In this document: positions 15,735 to 24,930 of the stretch, one piece after another
Numbering within the stretch: position 1 is the first letter of the stretch
Layout of the letters: every line of letters starts with the position of its first letter
NCBI GenBank assembly: GCA_937873575.1
Contig: CALMPK010000271.1
Span: forward strand, 1-43,987
Direction: 5' to 3'
Length of the DNA: 43,987 bases
Source: an uncultured Hyphomicrobiaceae bacterium
GTDB lineage: Bacteria > Pseudomonadota > Alphaproteobacteria > Rhizobiales > Hyphomicrobiaceae
Translations under genes and position numbers: made by a program
The notes under the pieces: generated by a model
Databases searched by the model: none
What the model was told of the DNA's origin: nothing
What the model saw: only the letters and a program-made list of their open reading frames with translations

Positions 15735-15840
15735 CAGATTGCTATTCTGGCGCTCGGCCTGCCCGCCAGGCGCGCGAGCCAGCGCGATCGATGGCCCGCC
15801 AAGCGCAAGCGTCGGCACGATCGATGGGATGTGGGGCGCT

Positions 15841-15975
15841 AGGGTGCGATCGCACTTTGATTGGATCGCTTTCGCGCTTCCTCAAAGTCGTCAACAGGGC
15901 GCTGAAACATGATCCAAGGGTGCTAATCTCGCTCTCGAAGGAATTGCCCGGCACTTCCTTCTCAACCGATCACAC
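15841..15975. repeat. Intergenic repeat with inverted ends, copy 2
   Basis: Begins AGGGTGCGAT (15841-15850) and ends TCTCAACCGATCACACCCT (to about 15975), inverted relative to each other with one mismatch over the first ten bases. Both ends match the 62-bp element at 9546-9607, but the interiors differ in length and sequence, as in a family of short non-coding mobile or structural repeats. Confidence 0.55.
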
Positions 15976-15981
15976 CCTAGG

Positions 15982-16719
15982 TCAGTTCTGGCGGTCGCCG
16001 AACACGTATCCGGCGCTGCGCACCGTGCGGATCGGATCGCTCTCCTTGCCGCGGATCAGTGCTTTCCTCAGGCGGCCGATATGAACGTCGACGGTACGCT
16101 CATCGACGAAGGCGTCGCGCCCCCATACGCCGTCGAGCAACTGAGCGCGCGACAGGACGCGGCCCGGGCTCTGCATCAAGAACTCGAGCAGACGGTATTC
16201 GGTCGGGCCGAGCCGCACTTCGCGCGTGCCGCGCGTGACGCGATGGGCCGCGCGGTCGAGGGTGATGTCCTCGGCCGAGAGCACCTCGGCAACGCGCTCG
16301 GGGGAAGCGCGGCGCAACAGCGCCTTGACCCGCGCCATCAGCTCCGGCAGCGAGAACGGCTTCACCACATAATCGTCAGCGCCGGTGGCGAGGCCACGCA
16401 CGCGGTCGGCTTCCTCGCCGCGCGCCGTCAGCATGATGATCGGCACATGGCGCGTCTCGCTTCTGTTGCGCAGGCGCCGGCAGATCTCGATGCCCGACAC
16501 CGACGGCAGCATCCAGTCGAGGAGGATCAGGTCCGGGCGCTCCTCGGCGACGAGCAGCTCGGCGTCGTCGCCGTTCGCCGCATGCACCACCAGGAAACCG
16601 GCCGCTTCGAGGTTGTAGCGAAGGACCTCGGCGAGCGGCGCCTCGTCCTCGACGACGAGAACTTTCGCCCCGAGTGAATGCGGCACGATATCGGCGCGCG
16701 CGTCGGCCATCGTCGTCAT
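15982..16719 (-). CDS. phoB: Phosphate regulon response regulator PhoB
   Basis: A 245-residue OmpR-class response regulator. The receiver domain has the acidic pocket VVEDE (22-26) and the phosphorylated Asp 68 in LLDWMLP, with conserved Thr in MLTARG and Lys in VKPF. The winged-helix domain follows (about 145-242, GPTEYRLLEFLMQSPGRVLSR...RTVDVHIGRLRKAL). Phosphorylated PhoB activates Pho-box promoters. The ATG overlaps the phoU stop (ATGA), so the two are translationally coupled. It is the last gene of the phoR-pstSCAB-phoU-phoB cluster, an order typical for Hyphomicrobiales. Confidence 0.96.
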   Translation of the reverse strand: MTTMADARADIVPHSLGAKVLVVEDEAPLAEVLRYNLEAAGFLVVHAANGDDAELLVAEERPDLILLDWMLPSVSGIEICRRLRNRSETRHVPIIMLTARGEEADRVRGLATGADDYVVKPFSLPELMARVKALLRRASPERVAEVLSAEDITLDRAAHRVTRGTREVRLGPTEYRLLEFLMQSPGRVLSRAQLLDGVWGRDAFVDERTVDVHIGRLRKALIRGKESDPIRTVRSAGYVFGDRQN

Positions 16720-17432
16720 CGATCGCCCTGCTGAACCAGCATCTGACTCGTGGTGTCGCTCTTCGGCCTTTCCTCACCGATCGGCTTGCCGGTGACGAGG
16801 TAGTACACCGTCTCGGCAATGTTCGTCGTGTGGTCGCCGACGCGCTCGAGGTTCTTCGCACCGAACAGCAAGTGCGTGCTGATGCCGATGTTGCGCGGGT
16901 TTTCCATCATGTACGTCAGCAGCTCGCGGAACAGCGAGTTGTACATCGCGTCGATCTGCTGATCGTCCTGCCAGACTTTGAGCGCGCGCTCGGCGTCACG
17001 CTCGGCGTAGGCGTCGAGCGCGAGCTTGAGCTGCTTCAATGCCATCTCGACCATGTGGCCGAGCCCCGAAATCACCGGCTTGGGATGCGGCTCGTCGGCG
17101 ATCGCGCCGGCCCGCTTGGCGATGTTCTTGGCGAGGTCCCCGACGCGCTCCAGATCGTTGGCGAGACGCATCGCGGCCATGATCTGGCGCAGATCGTTCG
17201 CCATCGGCTGGCGTCGCGCGATAATCTGGATGACGTGCTCCTCGACTTCTTTCTCGAGCACGTCGATTGCGTGATCGGCGACGATCACGAGATCGGCGAG
17301 ACGCGGATCGCGCTTCTGCAGCGCGTCGAAAGCCTGACCGAGATTGTGTTCGGCCAGCCCGCCCATCTGCGCGATCTTCTTGTCGAGCAGTTGGAGCTCC
17401 TCGTCGTAGGTCTTAACGGTATGCGGATTCAT
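16716..17432 (-). CDS. phoU: Phosphate signalling protein PhoU
   Basis: A 238-residue PhoU with its two three-helix bundles. The metal-binding signatures are visible in each half: ANDLERVGDLAKNI and AKNLERVGDHTTNIAE. PhoU links the Pst transporter to the PhoR kinase and restrains phosphate uptake. I chose the ATG at 17432 (MNPHTVK) because AGGAG lies nine bases upstream and the length then matches the family. An ATG at 17495 that overlaps the pstB stop (ATGA) would add 21 residues ([13 protein letters not shown]...) and is also possible. It overlaps phoB by four bases. Confidence 0.95.
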   Translation of the reverse strand: MNPHTVKTYDEELQLLDKKIAQMGGLAEHNLGQAFDALQKRDPRLADLVIVADHAIDVLEKEVEEHVIQIIARRQPMANDLRQIMAAMRLANDLERVGDLAKNIAKRAGAIADEPHPKPVISGLGHMVEMALKQLKLALDAYAERDAERALKVWQDDQQIDAMYNSLFRELLTYMMENPRNIGISTHLLFGAKNLERVGDHTTNIAETVYYLVTGKPIGEERPKSDTTSQMLVQQGDR

Positions 17433-17494
17433 ACGTGCAGCTCCTGCATCCTGCGATTTCTCGCCGAAACCGAACAGTCGACCGATCTGTGACA

Positions 17495-18304
17495 TCAGCC
17501 GAACCGCCCGGTGATGTAGTCCTGAGTGCGCTGTTCCTTGGGGTTGGTGAAGATCTGCCGGGTGTCGCCGACCTCGACCAGGTTCCCGAGATGGAAGAAA
17601 GCAGTGCGCTGCGAGACGCGCGCGGCCTGCTGCATGGAGTGAGTGACGATGATGATCGTGTAGTTGGCTTTCAGCTCGTCCATCAGCTCCTCGACTTTCG
17701 CCGTGGCGATCGGGTCGAGCGCGGAGCACGGCTCGTCCATCAGGATCACCTCGGGCTTCGTCGCGATCGCGCGAGCAATGCACAGCCGCTGCTGCTGGCC
17801 GCCGGAAAGACCGGTGCCGGGCTCGTGCAACCGGTCGTGCACCTCCTTCAGCAGCGCCGCCTTCTCGAGGCAGTAGTGGACGAGATCGTCCAGCTCGCTC
17901 TTCGACTTGGTCAAACCGTGGATGCGCGGGCCATAAGCCACGTTCTCGTAGATCGACTTCGGGAACGGGTTCGGCTTTTGAAACACCATGCCGACGCGCG
18001 CGCGCAGCTCGACCACGTCGAGATCGGTGTCGTAGATGTCCTGGCCGTCCAGCTCGATGCGCCCCGTCACCTTGGCAATGGGGATGGTGTCGTTCATGCG
18101 GTTGATGCAGCGCAGGAACGTCGACTTGCCGCAACCCGACGGGCCGATGAAGGCCGTGACTGCGTTCTTCGGAATGTCGACGCTGACGTTGTGCAGCGCC
18201 TGCTTGGCTCCGTAGAACACGCACACGTCGCGGGCGACGATGGTCGGGATTGCTACGGACGGGGCCTTTTCCATTGCCGCGACGACCTGATGATCCATGT
18301 TCAT
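17495..18304 (-). CDS. pstB: Phosphate ABC transporter ATPase PstB
   Basis: A 269-residue ABC ATPase. Walker A is GPSGCGKST (54-62), the signature is [14 protein letters not shown], Walker B with the D-loop is [13 protein letters not shown], and the switch histidine is in THSMQQA. It powers high-affinity phosphate import together with PstC and PstA. It starts seven bases after pstA, so it belongs to the pst operon. A later ATG at residue 11 is also possible. Confidence 0.96.
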   Translation of the reverse strand: MNMDHQVVAAMEKAPSVAIPTIVARDVCVFYGAKQALHNVSVDIPKNAVTAFIGPSGCGKSTFLRCINRMNDTIPIAKVTGRIELDGQDIYDTDLDVVELRARVGMVFQKPNPFPKSIYENVAYGPRIHGLTKSKSELDDLVHYCLEKAALLKEVHDRLHEPGTGLSGGQQQRLCIARAIATKPEVILMDEPCSALDPIATAKVEELMDELKANYTIIIVTHSMQQAARVSQRTAFFHLGNLVEVGDTRQIFTNPKEQRTQDYITGRFG

Positions 18305-18311
18305 GGTCCTG

Positions 18312-19634
18312 TTACCACTTTCTCTCGAACTTGCGGCGCAGATAGACGGCTGTCGCGTTCATGAGGAACAGGAACATCAACAGCACGATCGTAGCACCAG
18401 CAGTGCGCTCGACGAAGCCCCGCTCGGCCGAGGTCGCCCACATGTAGATCTGCACCGGCAGCGCCGTCGCCGGCTCGAACGCGCTGCCCGGAACGTCCAC
18501 GACGAACGCCACCATGCCGATCATCAGCAGGGGAGCAGATTCTCCGAGTGCGTGAACAAGAGCGATGATCATGCCCGTCATGATGCCGGGGAACGCGAGC
18601 GGAAGCGTGTGATGGAAGAGCGTCTGCATCTTCGAGGCGCCGACACCGAGGGCCGCCTCGCGGATGGAGGGCGGCACCGCGCGAATGGCGGCGCGCGTCG
18701 CGATGATGACGATCGGCAGAGCCTGTAGCGTCAGCACGAGGCCACCGACCATGGCCGCCGATCGGGGAAGGCCGAAGAAGTTGATGAACACCGCGAGCCC
18801 CAGAAGACCGAACACGATGGAGGGGACGGCGGCAAGATTGTTGATGTTGACCTCGATGAGATCGGTCCAGAAGTTCTTCGGCGCGAACTCCTCGAGGTAG
18901 GCAGCGGCGGCGACACCGAGAGGCACCGCGAGCAGCGCAACGGTGAGCATCATCAGGAACGAGCCGATGAGCGCCACCGCGAGACCCGCACTCTCCGGTT
19001 GGCTCGACGCGCCGAACGTGAAGAGGCCGGTGTTGAACCTCTTGGCGAGTACACCCTCGCCGTGGAGCTTGTCGACCCACCCGACCTGGCGGTTGTTCAA
19101 CTGCCGGCGCTCTTCGGGGATCTTGCGGTCGATGGCCCCCTTGAGCAGGGCATCGACGTTGCCGTGCGCGAGGAGCCAGAACGGTACGGTCTTGCCGATC
19201 AAGCTCGGATCGGCAAGCACGGCATTCCGCATCGGCACATCGACGCTGCGAGACAGCAGGCCGCGCAGTTCGCGGCGCTCGACCTTGGAGGCGTTGCCGA
19301 GCCCGAGCGACTTTTCAAGCGCCGTGCGGGCAAGCTTCTCGTAATCCGCCGAGCGGATCGCCTGCTCGCTGACGCCACTGCCGTTGGCCGGGAACTCGGC
19401 CGGATCGAGAAACACCTCGAGCTTGTAGTGCGACTGCAGGAAGGCCGACCAGCCATTGGAAATGATGGTCGTGAACAGCACGACGAGAAAGCCGAGCGCG
19501 GTGAGAAGTGCGGCCATGCCATAGGCACGGAAGCGCGCCTCCGCGGCATAGCGGCTCTTCAGCCGGGCAGGATCGTTTAACCGAGGCGCGTCCGCCGCGG
19601 CGGCCGCCTGAACGGTGGCGTTGGCTTGCTGCAT
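18312..19634 (-). CDS. pstA: Phosphate ABC transporter permease PstA (DUF3333 type)
   Basis: A 440-residue inner-membrane permease. It is longer than the E. coli protein (about 296) because of an extra N-terminal region: a cytoplasmic stretch, one membrane helix (about 40-60), and a periplasmic segment of about 150 residues, the DUF3333 arrangement seen in alphaproteobacterial PstA. The transport core follows with five to six helices and the ATPase-contact loop [25 protein letters not shown]. The ATG overlaps the pstC stop by one base (TAATG), so translation is coupled. Confidence 0.95.
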   Translation of the reverse strand: MQQANATVQAAAAADAPRLNDPARLKSRYAAEARFRAYGMAALLTALGFLVVLFTTIISNGWSAFLQSHYKLEVFLDPAEFPANGSGVSEQAIRSADYEKLARTALEKSLGLGNASKVERRELRGLLSRSVDVPMRNAVLADPSLIGKTVPFWLLAHGNVDALLKGAIDRKIPEERRQLNNRQVGWVDKLHGEGVLAKRFNTGLFTFGASSQPESAGLAVALIGSFLMMLTVALLAVPLGVAAAAYLEEFAPKNFWTDLIEVNINNLAAVPSIVFGLLGLAVFINFFGLPRSAAMVGGLVLTLQALPIVIIATRAAIRAVPPSIREAALGVGASKMQTLFHHTLPLAFPGIMTGMIIALVHALGESAPLLMIGMVAFVVDVPGSAFEPATALPVQIYMWATSAERGFVERTAGATIVLLMFLFLMNATAVYLRRKFERKW

Positions 19635-21115
19635 TATTCGTACTGCTCCCGGTACTTGCGGACGATGTAGAGCGCGTAGACGTTGAGTGCCAGCGTGATG
19701 AGGAACAGCGTCAGGCCGAGCGCGAATGCGACCAGCGTCTGCGGGCTGTTGAACTCGAGGTCGCCGGTCAACTGGCTTACGATCTTGACCGTGATGGTGG
19801 TGACTGGCTCGAACGGGTTGAGCGTGATGTTCGCCGCGATGCCGGCGGCAAGCACGACGATCATCGTCTCGCCGATGGCGCGCGAGGCCGCGAGCAGGAT
19901 CGCACCGACGATACCCGGGAGAGCCGCCGGGATGACGACGCGCTTGATCGTTTCCGATTTCGTCGCGCCGAGACCAAACGACCCTTCGCGCAGCGACTGC
20001 GGCACGGCGTTGATGATGTCGTCGGACAGCGACGACACGAACGGGACGATCATGATCCCCATAACGATACCCGCGGTGAGCACGCTGGTCGCCGCGATGT
20101 CGAGACCGATGGCCGCGCCCGTGTCGCGCAGGAACGGACCGAACGTGATGAGGGCGAAGAAGCCGTAGACGATGGTCGGGATACCGGCCAGGATTTCGAG
20201 CACGGGCTTGGCCCAGTCGCGCACGGTCTTGCTCGCGTACTCGGCCATGTAGATCGCGGCGAAAAGACCGATCGGAACCGCGACGAGCAACGCCACGAAC
20301 GAGATGAAGAGCGAGCCCCACAGCAGTGGCAACAGGCCGAACTGCCCTTCGCTGCCGCCGCCTCCACCACCCGCGGCAGAGAAGCGCGGATCCCACACCG
20401 TGCCAAAGAAGAACTCGGCCGGCGGCACCATGTGGAAGAAGTGCAGGGTTTCGAACAGCACCGATGAAACGATGCCGAGCGTGGTCAAGATCGCGACGGT
20501 GGAGCCCGCCATCAACATGCCGAGCATGACCCGCTCGACGGCGTTGCGGGCCTTGAGCCGCGGACGGACGCGCGACATGCTGTAGGCGAAGCCGGCTAGA
20601 GCGATGAGGCCGGCAACACCCGCCAGAAGCAGACGGCTCGTACCCTTCCACTCGACCAGACCGACGGCGGCCGTCACGACATAGGGAGCCGGCGCGGAGC
20701 CGAGGGCAACGCCCTTGTCGCGCAGCACGCGCTGCGCATCGTCGATGGTGGCGAAGCCATAGCGCGACTTCATCACCGTCGCGTAAGATTCCTTGTCGAG
20801 CTTGGGAAGTCCCTCGGCGACCGAATGGATCTGCCCGAGCACGAGCGACCGTTGCGCATCCGTCTGCTCGCGAACGCTTTGCGGAAGGTCTGCGGCGACC
20901 AGCTTGGTGAGCACCATCGGCTCACCGGCCGCCCAGAGCGCGCAAATGATGAGCGCCGGCAGGCCCGTCCAGATGGCTGCGTACCATCCGTAATAGCCAA
21001 GGCGCGAGTGGAACTTGACACTCCCGTCGCCCTGCGCGGACCGCGCGCGCGCAAGTCCGGCGATGAAGGCAACGACGGCAAACGCGAGGATTGCCAGCAT
21101 GATCGTGAGTATCGA
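19634..21115 (-). CDS. pstC: Phosphate ABC transporter permease PstC
   Basis: An inner-membrane permease of about 493 residues, the partner of PstA. Like PstA it has an enlarged N-terminal half with two membrane helices and a periplasmic segment before the transport core, a form common in alphaproteobacteria. The ATPase-contact loop SLREGSFGLGATKSETIKRVVIPAA is intact. A Gly-rich loop of six glycines lies in the middle. The start is uncertain: a TTG at 21115 has GAGG five bases upstream and begins MSILTIM; a GTG at 21139 has no ribosome site. It follows the pstS terminator hairpin, so its level is probably below that of PstS. Confidence 0.93.
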   Translation of the reverse strand, partial: SILTIMLAILAFAVVAFIAGLARARSAQGDGSVKFHSRLGYYGWYAAIWTGLPALIICALWAAGEPMVLTKLVAADLPQSVREQTDAQRSLVLGQIHSVAEGLPKLDKESYATVMKSRYGFATIDDAQRVLRDKGVALGSAPAPYVVTAAVGLVEWKGTSRLLLAGVAGLIALAGFAYSMSRVRPRLKARNAVERVMLGMLMAGSTVAILTTLGIVSSVLFETLHFFHMVPPAEFFFGTVWDPRFSAAGGGGGGSEGQFGLLPLLWGSLFISFVALLVAVPIGLFAAIYMAEYASKTVRDWAKPVLEILAGIPTIVYGFFALITFGPFLRDTGAAIGLDIAATSVLTAGIVMGIMIVPFVSSLSDDIINAVPQSLREGSFGLGATKSETIKRVVIPAALPGIVGAILLAASRAIGETMIVVLAAGIAANITLNPFEPVTTITVKIVSQLTGDLEFNSPQTLVAFALGLTLFLITLALNVYALYIVRKYREQYE

Positions 21116-21147
21116 CAAGGGAACCTCGCCACCGCGCACACGAAACG

Positions 21148-21185
21148 AAAAAGCATCGCGGGGCCCATCGATGTGGGCCCCGCGA
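21148..21185 (-). terminator. Hairpin terminator between pstS and pstC
   Basis: An 11-bp perfect stem, TCGCGGGGCCC with its complement (21156-21166 and 21175-21185), is followed on the minus strand by GCTTTTT. It sits just after pstS in the middle of the operon. Partial read-through would give more binding protein than permease, as is usual for ABC importers. Confidence 0.85.
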
Positions 21186-21193
21186 CGGCGTCA

Positions 21194-22249
21194 TTACATG
21201 GTCTTCGCGGCCTTGATGTCGGCCTGGAGCGCATCGAGCTCGGCCTTCGGCAGCGGAACGAGGCCGTACTCGGCAAGCGGGCCGTCAGCGCCGAGCATCT
21301 TCGTCGAGGTGAAGAACTCGACGTACTCCTTGAGGCCCGGGACGACGCCGATGTGCGCCTTCTTCACGTAGAAGAACAGCGGGCGCGAAACCGGGTACTT
21401 GCCTTCGGCGATGGTGGCGACCGACGGGGCGATGCCCGACATGGTGGCGACCTTCAGCTTGTCGGTGTTGTTCTCGTAGAACGACAGACCGAACACGCCG
21501 ACGCCCTTCGGGTTCGACTTGAGGCGCGCGAGCGTCTCGGTGTAGTCGCCGTCGATGTCGACCGTGCCGCCGTCCTTGCGGACCTTGACGCAACCCTTGT
21601 CGGCGGCCTTCTTCTTGGCAGCCTCGTCACCCTCGGCCGCAGCCTCGAGAGCCTTCAGAGCGCCCGTGGCCTTGCAGCCCGTGTGCATGACCTTCTCTTC
21701 GAAGACTTCGCGCGTGCCGTGCTTCTCGCCCGGGATGTAGGCGACGATCGGCCAGTCGGGGAGCTTCGCGTTGACCTCTTTCCAGGTCTTGGCGGCGTTG
21801 GCGACCATCTTGCCATCGGCGCCCGGAACCTTCTCGGCGAGGGCGAGGTAGACGTCCTTCGGCTCGAGAGCCCAGGCCTCACCCGAGGCATCGGTGGCGA
21901 ACACGATGCCGTCGTAGCCGAAGCGGACTTCCATGACTTCCTTCACGCCGGCTTCGGCGCAAGCCTTGACCTCGGCGTCCTTGATCTTGCGCGAGGCGTT
22001 GGCGACGTCGATCGTCTTCTCGCCGAGGCCCTGGCAGAACTGCTTGAGGCCGGCCGACGAGCCGCCCGACTCGACGACGGGCGTCTTGAACTGCGAGAAC
22101 GCCTTGCCGAACTGCTCGGCAACGATGTTCGCGTAGGGGAGCACGGTCGACGAACCGGCGACCTGCACCTGGTCGCGAGCCGACGCGGCATTGGCGAAGC
22201 AGCTCAGAGCGGCGACGGCCGCCGTGAGGGCGAGAAACTTATTGGTCAC
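21194..22249 (-). CDS. pstS: Periplasmic phosphate-binding protein PstS
   Basis: A 351-residue binding protein with a signal peptide (core FLALTAAVAALSCF, probable cleavage after ANAASA). Mature-protein motifs include the phosphate-binding VAGSSTVLPY, ESGGSSAGLKQF and the GEKHGTREVFEEKV segment. It captures phosphate for PstCAB. I chose the GTG at 22249 since GGAG lies six bases upstream; a TTG at 22261 is the alternative. It is the first pst gene after phoR, with its own 156-base upstream region and a terminator after it, so it is probably transcribed from its own Pho-regulated promoter. Confidence 0.96.
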   Translation of the reverse strand: MTNKFLALTAAVAALSCFANAASARDQVQVAGSSTVLPYANIVAEQFGKAFSQFKTPVVESGGSSAGLKQFCQGLGEKTIDVANASRKIKDAEVKACAEAGVKEVMEVRFGYDGIVFATDASGEAWALEPKDVYLALAEKVPGADGKMVANAAKTWKEVNAKLPDWPIVAYIPGEKHGTREVFEEKVMHTGCKATGALKALEAAAEGDEAAKKKAADKGCVKVRKDGGTVDIDGDYTETLARLKSNPKGVGVFGLSFYENNTDKLKVATMSGIAPSVATIAEGKYPVSRPLFFYVKKAHIGVVPGLKEYVEFFTSTKMLGADGPLAEYGLVPLPKAELDALQADIKAAKTM

Positions 22250-22405
22250 GCTGATCTCCAATGGGTTCGAGGAGCCGCGATCTTCAGCATGCGCCGCTCC
22301 GATCCAGCCGGCAGCCTCTGCCGGTGCCGGAGTCTTAACGGTTGCGTGCTTCCCTTTTGCGACAGATCAACTAGTTGAAATAACTAATTTATCTAGAAAT
22401 GAGTA
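22250..22405 (-). promoter_or_regulatory. pstS upstream region with leader hairpin and weak Pho half-site
   Basis: This gap lies between phoR and pstS. It contains a 7-bp perfect hairpin CCGGCAG/CTGCCGG (22308-22324), a 12-bp palindrome TCAACTAGTTGA (22367-22378), and on the minus strand a CTGTCGC element (about 22358-22364) that resembles one Pho-box half. A second half at the normal 11-base phase is not visible. Regulation by PhoB is expected from the genes; the box itself is not proven. Confidence 0.4.
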
Positions 22406-23764
22406 TTACCGACGTGCTTCCGCGGCGGATACCAGCTCGTCGAAAGCCGCTGTGAACGTCGATCCTTGCCCGAGCCGCGAGACGACGTCGAGGTCTCCGC
22501 GGTGGCGTGCCACGATGTGCTTGACGATCGCGAGGCCGAGGCCGGTGCCGCCCTTGGCCCGGCTCGTCGCGGCATTGGCACGATAGAAGCGTTCGGTCAG
22601 CCGCGGCAGATGTTCGGGTGCGATGCCCGGACCGCGATCACTGACGGCGACGGAGACCCGCGGCACGCGCCCGAGCCCGGAGTTCACCTTGGCGACGCGC
22701 ACCTCGATCCGCCCCTTGTCGCCGCCATAGATGATCGCGTTTTGCACCAGATTGAGGATAACCTGGACGATCTCGTCGCGGTCGCCGCGGATGCGCGCCG
22801 GCGCATCGTGAGGCACCAGCACGACCTCCGCTCCCGCAGCCACCGCCTGCGGCTCGAGCGTCTGGATCGCATAGCTCGCGACCTCGTTGAGATCGACGAT
22901 GCCACGCGGCGGAAGATGGGTGCGCATCTCCACGCGGCTGAGCGACAGCAGGTCGTCGATCAGCCGGCTCATGCGTTCGGCCTGGCTCGCCATCAGACCG
23001 AGAAACCGCTCGCGCGCTTTCGGATCGTCGCGCGCCGGCCCCTGGAGCGTTTCGAGGAAACCCTTGAGCGACGCCAGCGGCGTGCGCAATTCATGGCTGG
23101 CATTGGCGATGAAATCCTCGCGCATCTGCGCCAGCTTGTCCTGCTCGGAGAGATCTCGAAACGTGATGAGCAGCGTCGGCTGCTGCGCGCGCGCGCCGCC
23201 GCGTTGCGCAAAACGCGTCACCGTTGCCGCCGTCCGCCGCTCGACGGGAATGCGTTCGACCAGCAGCACCACGGCCGGCTCGCCAACCGTGACGGCGCGA
23301 TCGATCGATCCCATCAGCTCTGGATTGCGCGAAACCCGGCTCAAGGGCTGGCCCGCTTTCAGGCTCGGAAACAGCTCGACGGCAGCGGGATTGAAGTGAA
23401 GCACCCGGCCATCGTCGTCGAGCACCATCGTGGCTTCGGGCAGAACCTCGACGAGGCTGCGCCAATCCCCGTCCCGCAGGCTGCGGCCAAAGGCATCGTC
23501 CATCCGACGCACCGACGTGCCACCGGCCGCCATCTCCTCCCGCGCGACGGCGACCGCGAGCCCGCCAGCCAACGCCGTGAAGAGAGCCGCGGCGACAGGC
23601 GTCGACACCGCTCCAGCGAGCGCGAGCACAAGCAACAGCAGCAGCGCGGGCAACACCAGAGGCAGCCGCGGGCGAGCGGCACCGAAGAGAGCCCGCGCGC
23701 GCGCGACGGCCGCGGCCAGGACTCCGGCCCCCATGTCCTTCAGACTTCGCGCGGTGTGACTCAT
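22406..23764 (-). CDS. phoR: Phosphate regulon sensor kinase PhoR
   Basis: A 452-residue membrane histidine kinase. Two hydrophobic stretches lie near residues 35-75, then a PAS domain (about 100-205, PEATMVLDDDGRVLHFNPAA), the H box NASHELRTPLASLKG with His 224, and the catalytic domain with N box LVQNAIIYGG, the G1 box SDRGPGIAPEHL and the G2 box GGTGLGLAIVKHI. There is no periplasmic sensor domain, as is usual for PhoR, which takes its signal from Pst and PhoU. The ATG at 23764 begins MSHTARS; its ribosome site is weak. Confidence 0.94.
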   Translation of the reverse strand: MSHTARSLKDMGAGVLAAAVARARALFGAARPRLPLVLPALLLLLVLALAGAVSTPVAAALFTALAGGLAVAVAREEMAAGGTSVRRMDDAFGRSLRDGDWRSLVEVLPEATMVLDDDGRVLHFNPAAVELFPSLKAGQPLSRVSRNPELMGSIDRAVTVGEPAVVLLVERIPVERRTAATVTRFAQRGGARAQQPTLLITFRDLSEQDKLAQMREDFIANASHELRTPLASLKGFLETLQGPARDDPKARERFLGLMASQAERMSRLIDDLLSLSRVEMRTHLPPRGIVDLNEVASYAIQTLEPQAVAAGAEVVLVPHDAPARIRGDRDEIVQVILNLVQNAIIYGGDKGRIEVRVAKVNSGLGRVPRVSVAVSDRGPGIAPEHLPRLTERFYRANAATSRAKGGTGLGLAIVKHIVARHRGDLDVVSRLGQGSTFTAAFDELVSAAEARR

Positions 23765-23800
23765 CCTTGGGGCCCGGCCCGTGATCTCGTGACCTGTCTC

Positions 23801-23817
23801 TCGACACTACATGACTG
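23801..23817 (-). promoter_or_regulatory. Candidate Pho box in the phoR-ppk2 divergent region
   Basis: On the minus strand CAGTCAT (23811-23817) matches the CTGTCAT half-site with one change, and GTGTCGA (23801-23807) follows ten bases later with TGTC conserved. It lies 37 bases upstream of phoR and could also act on ppk2. Similarity by eye only. Confidence 0.3.
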
Positions 23818-23964
23818 AATGGTCGCGCGCCGCAAGGCCCCGCCGGTCGCGTCGTGAATATGCCCCCGCAGTCGCGGGGCGCCGGCCAATTCGACCAACG
23901 GAAAGAAACGGCATAGAACATCAGTTCGACGACGGTTCGATGACGCCAGCCACCAGGAGGCAAC

Positions 23965-24918
23965 ATGGCGACGGACAAGCCTCAAAAGGCCGGGAAGAGC
24001 GGCAAGAACGGGAAACCGGACAAGGCCGAGAAGGCCGAAAAAGGGGCCGCTGCCAAGACACCGGCCCCAGTCGAGGGCCCCGCGTCACGATTCGACATCG
24101 ACAACCCGCGCCTTCCCGAAGGTCTCGAGGACATGGCGCTCTCCGCGGGCGGCTACCCGTACGAGAAGGAGATGAAGCGCGAGAAGTACGAGGATGCGCT
24201 CGAAGCGTTGCAGGTCGAGCTGCTCAAGCTCCAGTCGCACATCCGCAAGAACGGTGAGCGCCTCGTCGTGCTGTTCGAGGGCCGCGACAGTGCCGGCAAG
24301 GGCGGCTGCATCACCCGCTTCATGCAGCACCTCAACCCGCGCCACGCCCGCGCCGTCGCTCTCACCAAGCCGACGGAGACGGAGCGCGGTCAATGGTACT
24401 TCCAGCGTTACGTGCCGCACTTGCCGACCGCCGGCGACATCTTGCTGTTCGATCGTTCATGGTACAATCGCGCCGGCGTGGAGCGCGTCATGGGTTTCTG
24501 CACCCAGCGTGAGCTTGCCAACTTCCTGCGCGACGCGCCGCTGTTCGAGGGCCTGCTCGTCCAGGACGGCGTCAAGCTCATCAAGATCTTTCTTACCATC
24601 GGCCGCGAGACGCAGATGCTGCGCTTTCACGAGCGCCGGCATGATCCGTTGAAGCAATGGAAACTCACCGAGATCGACCTCGCCGCGCTCGGCAAGTGGG
24701 ACGACTACACCGAGGCGCAACACGAGATGTTTCGCTTCACCCATACGCCCGAGACGCCGTGGACGGTGGTCCGCGCCAACGACCAGCGGCGTGCGCGCCT
24801 CGAGGTCATCCGCTACGTGCTTTCTCAATATGAGTACGAGGGCAAGGATCGAGACGTAGCCGATGCGCCCGATCCGAAGATCGTCGGCAGCACCGACGAG
24901 TTGCTGTACGGCGCGTGA
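23965..24918 (+). CDS. ppk2: Polyphosphate kinase 2
   Basis: A 317-residue PPK2 family enzyme, which transfers phosphate between polyphosphate and nucleotides in the cytoplasm. Walker A GRDSAGKGG (106-114) and the Walker B/lid motif FDRSWYNRAG (162-171) are intact, as is the C-terminal FRFTHTPETPW and VRANDQRRARL. The first 38 residues are a Lys/Ala-rich low-complexity tail. AGGAGG precedes the ATG. Whether it prefers ADP or GDP, or acts on AMP, cannot be decided here. It is divergent from phoR and ends 12 bases from the convergent unknown gene, so a link to phosphate control is likely. Confidence 0.93.
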   Translation: MATDKPQKAGKSGKNGKPDKAEKAEKGAAAKTPAPVEGPASRFDIDNPRLPEGLEDMALSAGGYPYEKEMKREKYEDALEALQVELLKLQSHIRKNGERLVVLFEGRDSAGKGGCITRFMQHLNPRHARAVALTKPTETERGQWYFQRYVPHLPTAGDILLFDRSWYNRAGVERVMGFCTQRELANFLRDAPLFEGLLVQDGVKLIKIFLTIGRETQMLRFHERRHDPLKQWKLTEIDLAALGKWDDYTEAQHEMFRFTHTPETPWTVVRANDQRRARLEVIRYVLSQYEYEGKDRDVADAPDPKIVGSTDELLYGA

Positions 24919-24930
24919 CGCCCGCGCCGC

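Larger units (their letters stand above)
15556..15981. other. Intergenic region between gcrA and phoB, no gene seen
   Basis: 426 bases between convergent genes. It holds an 18-bp perfect palindrome, the gcrA terminator, and a 135-bp repeat with inverted ends, each listed separately. A 19-base near-palindrome GGAATTGCCCGGCACTTCC (15940-15958) lies inside the repeat. Open frames here look accidental. Confidence 0.6.

Noticed and set aside
15631..15912. Plus-strand open frame between gcrA and phoB
   Set aside because: It spans the gcrA terminator and enters the intergenic repeat, has no ribosome site, and its composition is Gly/Arg-rich as expected by chance in GC-rich DNA.
22355..22380. A full Pho box upstream of pstS
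   Set aside because: Only one half-site (CTGTCGC) is recognisable; no partner is found at the usual spacing on either side. Kept only as a weak regulatory region.
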